DNA from: Lachnospiraceae bacterium
GTDB lineage: Bacteria > Bacillota > Clostridia > Lachnospirales > Lachnospiraceae
NCBI GenBank assembly: GCA_015057455.1
Contig: SVEH01000001.1
Coordinates: forward strand, 1 to 64,000
Reading direction: 5' to 3'
DNA length: 64,000 nt
The position numbers were made by a program, and so were the translations under genes. The notes below the pieces were generated by a model. It worked only from the letters and a program-made list of their open reading frames with translations. It was not told where the DNA came from and searched no databases. Shown here in pieces: positions 62,643 through 64,000 of this stretch. Positions within the stretch are counted from its first letter, which is position 1; each line of letters opens with the position of its first letter.

Positions 62643-63782
62643 TTACTGCTCATTATAATTACCACTTACTTTTTCAAGTTTCTGTTTCTTATATTGAGCG
62701 TAATTACCATTATCAATTGCTTCTCTTATCTCTTCCATCATTGTATTGTAGAAATACAGATTGTGAAGCACTGCAAGCCTATAACCCAACATCTCTTTTG
62801 CTTTAAGCAAATGTCTTATATAAGCTCTTGAATGATGTTTACAAGCTGGACACTGACATCCTTCTTCTATAGGTCTATCATCTAATTCAAATCTTACATT
62901 CATAAGATTTATCTTACCTTTATTTGTATAAACATGTCCATGTCTACCATTACGAGATGGGTATACACAATCAAAGAAATCTACACCTCTATCAACTGCC
63001 TCAAGAATGTTGGCTGGTGTGCCAACTCCCATCAAGTATGTTGGTTTATTCTGTGGCAAATGTGGTACTACTTCATCTAGTATTCTATACATTTCTTCAT
63101 GAGATTCTCCTACTGCAAGTCCACCAACAGCATATCCATCTAAATCCATCTCTGAAATAACCTTAGCATGTTCAATACGGATATCTTCATATGTGCCACC
63201 TTGATTAATTCCAAATAACATCTGATTCTTATTAATAGTATCTTCTAAACCATTAAGTCGGTCCATTTCCTTCTTACATCTATCAAGCCATCTTGTTGTT
63301 CTGTCAACAGAATTACGCATATACTCTCTAGTTGCTGGATAAGGTGGACATTCATCAAATGCCATTGCTATAGTAGATGCAATATTAGATTGAATCTGCA
63401 TACTTTCTTCTGGTCCCATAAATATCTTTCTACCATCTATATGTGAATTAAAGAAAACACCTTCCTCTTTTATCTTACGAAGTCCTGCAAGTGAAAACAC
63501 TTGAAATCCACCTGAATCTGTAAGTATAGGTTTCTTCCAATTCATAAACTTATGAATTCCCCCTAGTTGCTTAATAACTTTATCACCTGGTCTAAGGTGT
63601 AAATGATATGTATTAGACAACTCAACTTGAGTGTTAATTCCTTCTAAATCAATAGCTGAGACAGCTCCCTTAATAGCTGCTGCTGTACCAACGTTCATAA
63701 ATACAGGTGTTTGAATAACACCATGAACAGTTGTAAATTCACCTCTTTTGGCTCTACCATCTGTCTTTAATAATTTATACAT
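62643..63782 (-). CDS. tgt: tRNA-guanine transglycosylase
   Basis: 379 residues from the ATG at 63782, which has a GGAG SD six bases upstream (another ATG at 63794 lacks one). Motifs: RPGDKVIKQLGGIHKFMNWKKPILTDSGGFQVFSL with catalytic Asp (~90), FGINQGG, AVGGLAVGE, the second catalytic Asp in DCVYPSRNGRHG (~260-275), and the zinc site CQCPAC...HH near the end. It inserts preQ1 into the anticodon wobble position of tRNA for Asp, Asn, His and Tyr. It is followed by yajC, the common order. Confidence 0.96.
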   Translation of the reverse strand: MYKLLKTDGRAKRGEFTTVHGVIQTPVFMNVGTAAAIKGAVSAIDLEGINTQVELSNTYHLHLRPGDKVIKQLGGIHKFMNWKKPILTDSGGFQVFSLAGLRKIKEEGVFFNSHIDGRKIFMGPEESMQIQSNIASTIAMAFDECPPYPATREYMRNSVDRTTRWLDRCKKEMDRLNGLEDTINKNQMLFGINQGGTYEDIRIEHAKVISEMDLDGYAVGGLAVGESHEEMYRILDEVVPHLPQNKPTYLMGVGTPANILEAVDRGVDFFDCVYPSRNGRHGHVYTNKGKINLMNVRFELDDRPIEEGCQCPACKHHSRAYIRHLLKAKEMLGYRLAVLHNLYFYNTMMEEIREAIDNGNYAQYKKQKLEKVSGNYNEQ

Positions 63783-63867
63783 TTCATTCTCCATCCAAAT
63801 ATAAAAACTTTATCATATTATAACAAAAAAAATTATAACCGAGAAACTAATTTTTTTCAAGCTAAAA

Positions 63868-63926
63868 AAAAGGCTCCACTTGTGCAGAGCCTAATAATCC
63901 CTAATTTGATCGATAGTTCAAATTAC
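63868..63926 (-). terminator. Terminator built from the dispersed hairpin family
   Basis: On the minus strand: a degenerate AATTTGA..TCAAATT hairpin, GGGATTATTA, then GGCTC/GAGCC (63887-63891 with 63872-63876) followed by eight T. The same modules precede the structured cores at 40.5-41.1 kb; here they serve as the terminator of the partial gene at the window edge. Confidence 0.75.
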
Positions 63927-63933
63927 TCATTTT

Positions 63934-64000
63934 TTAATTGTCTACTAATATCTCAATATAATCACCTAAACTATGATTTACATTAACACATATATATGTC
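63934..64000 (-). CDS. 3' end of a gene running off the window
   Basis: The last 21 or so codons of an open frame ending at TAA 63934-63936 (product ends HSLGDYIEILVDN). It is followed by the terminator at 63868-63926, as a real gene end would be. Too little remains to name the product. In many Firmicutes queA precedes tgt, but these residues do not look like a QueA C-terminus. Confidence 0.45.
   Translation of the reverse strand, partial: TYICVNVNHSLGDYIEILVDN

Overview
The window is a very AT-rich chromosomal segment of a spore-forming anaerobic member of the Clostridia, most likely Lachnospiraceae-like. The reasons are: a spoIIAA-spoIIAB-sigF operon, AddA/AddB recombination helicase-nuclease, the clostridial SCIFF peptide and its radical-SAM maturase, LuxS, a TIGR04086-type membrane protein beside yajC/tgt, a c-di-GMP-I riboswitch, a high-cysteine 'chorion class'-like peptide and strong Shine-Dalgarno (SD) sequences before almost every gene. 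I cannot name the genus. No rRNA, tRNA, CRISPR array, phage or intact transposon was seen.

Layout. 1-10.1 kb (mostly minus strand): a membrane protein, a very large sensor pseudo-kinase with a Met/Gln repeat tract and a degenerate HPt-like tail, a foldase-like lipoprotein, a LysR regulator and a PAS-GGDEF-GAF-GGDEF-EAL protein. 10.4-15.4 kb: a TPP riboswitch with thiT, a HD-GYP/sortase B operon, and icd. 15.4-24.8 kb: a giant subtilisin-like surface protease with tandem repeats upstream, then a bacteriocin-like operon (two paralogous secreted small proteins, two FtsX-like permeases, one ATPase). 24.8-30 kb: a small HExxH protein, EcsC-like protein, ABC-F ATPase, high-cysteine peptide, luxS and hypotheticals. 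30-39.7 kb: a chemoreceptor and addB-addA. 39.9-41.1 kb: an FMN-binding-like protein and a non-coding region holding two copies of a structured, RNA-like element. 41.1-49.5 kb: sigF/spoIIAB/spoIIAA, a zinc-ribbon TPR membrane protein, purA, a PH-domain protein, ilvC, ilvN and an orphan pilin. 49.5-63.8 kb: secDF-scfB-scfA, then DegV, VOC, chemoreceptor, SDR and PP2C (under a c-di-GMP riboswitch), a wall-anchored CBM protein, a TIGR04086 protein, galE, yajC and tgt. The last block looks like the conserved tgt-yajC-scfA-scfB-secDF neighbourhood split open by several unrelated genes.

How the parts relate. c-di-GMP is a recurring theme: a likely EAL phosphodiesterase, a HD-GYP phosphodiesterase co-transcribed with a sortase, and a c-di-GMP riboswitch in front of a PP2C phosphatase.

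The most interesting item is the pair of elements at 40585-40721 (+) and 40871-41027 (-). Their 20-22 bp outer helices are unrelated in sequence but each is fully paired. Two inner helices show compensatory changes around an identical internal loop (AAGTTC/TCACTA). Each core is preceded by related hairpin modules, and related pieces occur at 1-135, 15420-15457, 47000-47055 and 63868-63926. This pattern fits a dispersed, possibly mobile, structured RNA that I do not recognise. The second candidate system is the 20.9-24.6 kb secreted-peptide/ABC operon.
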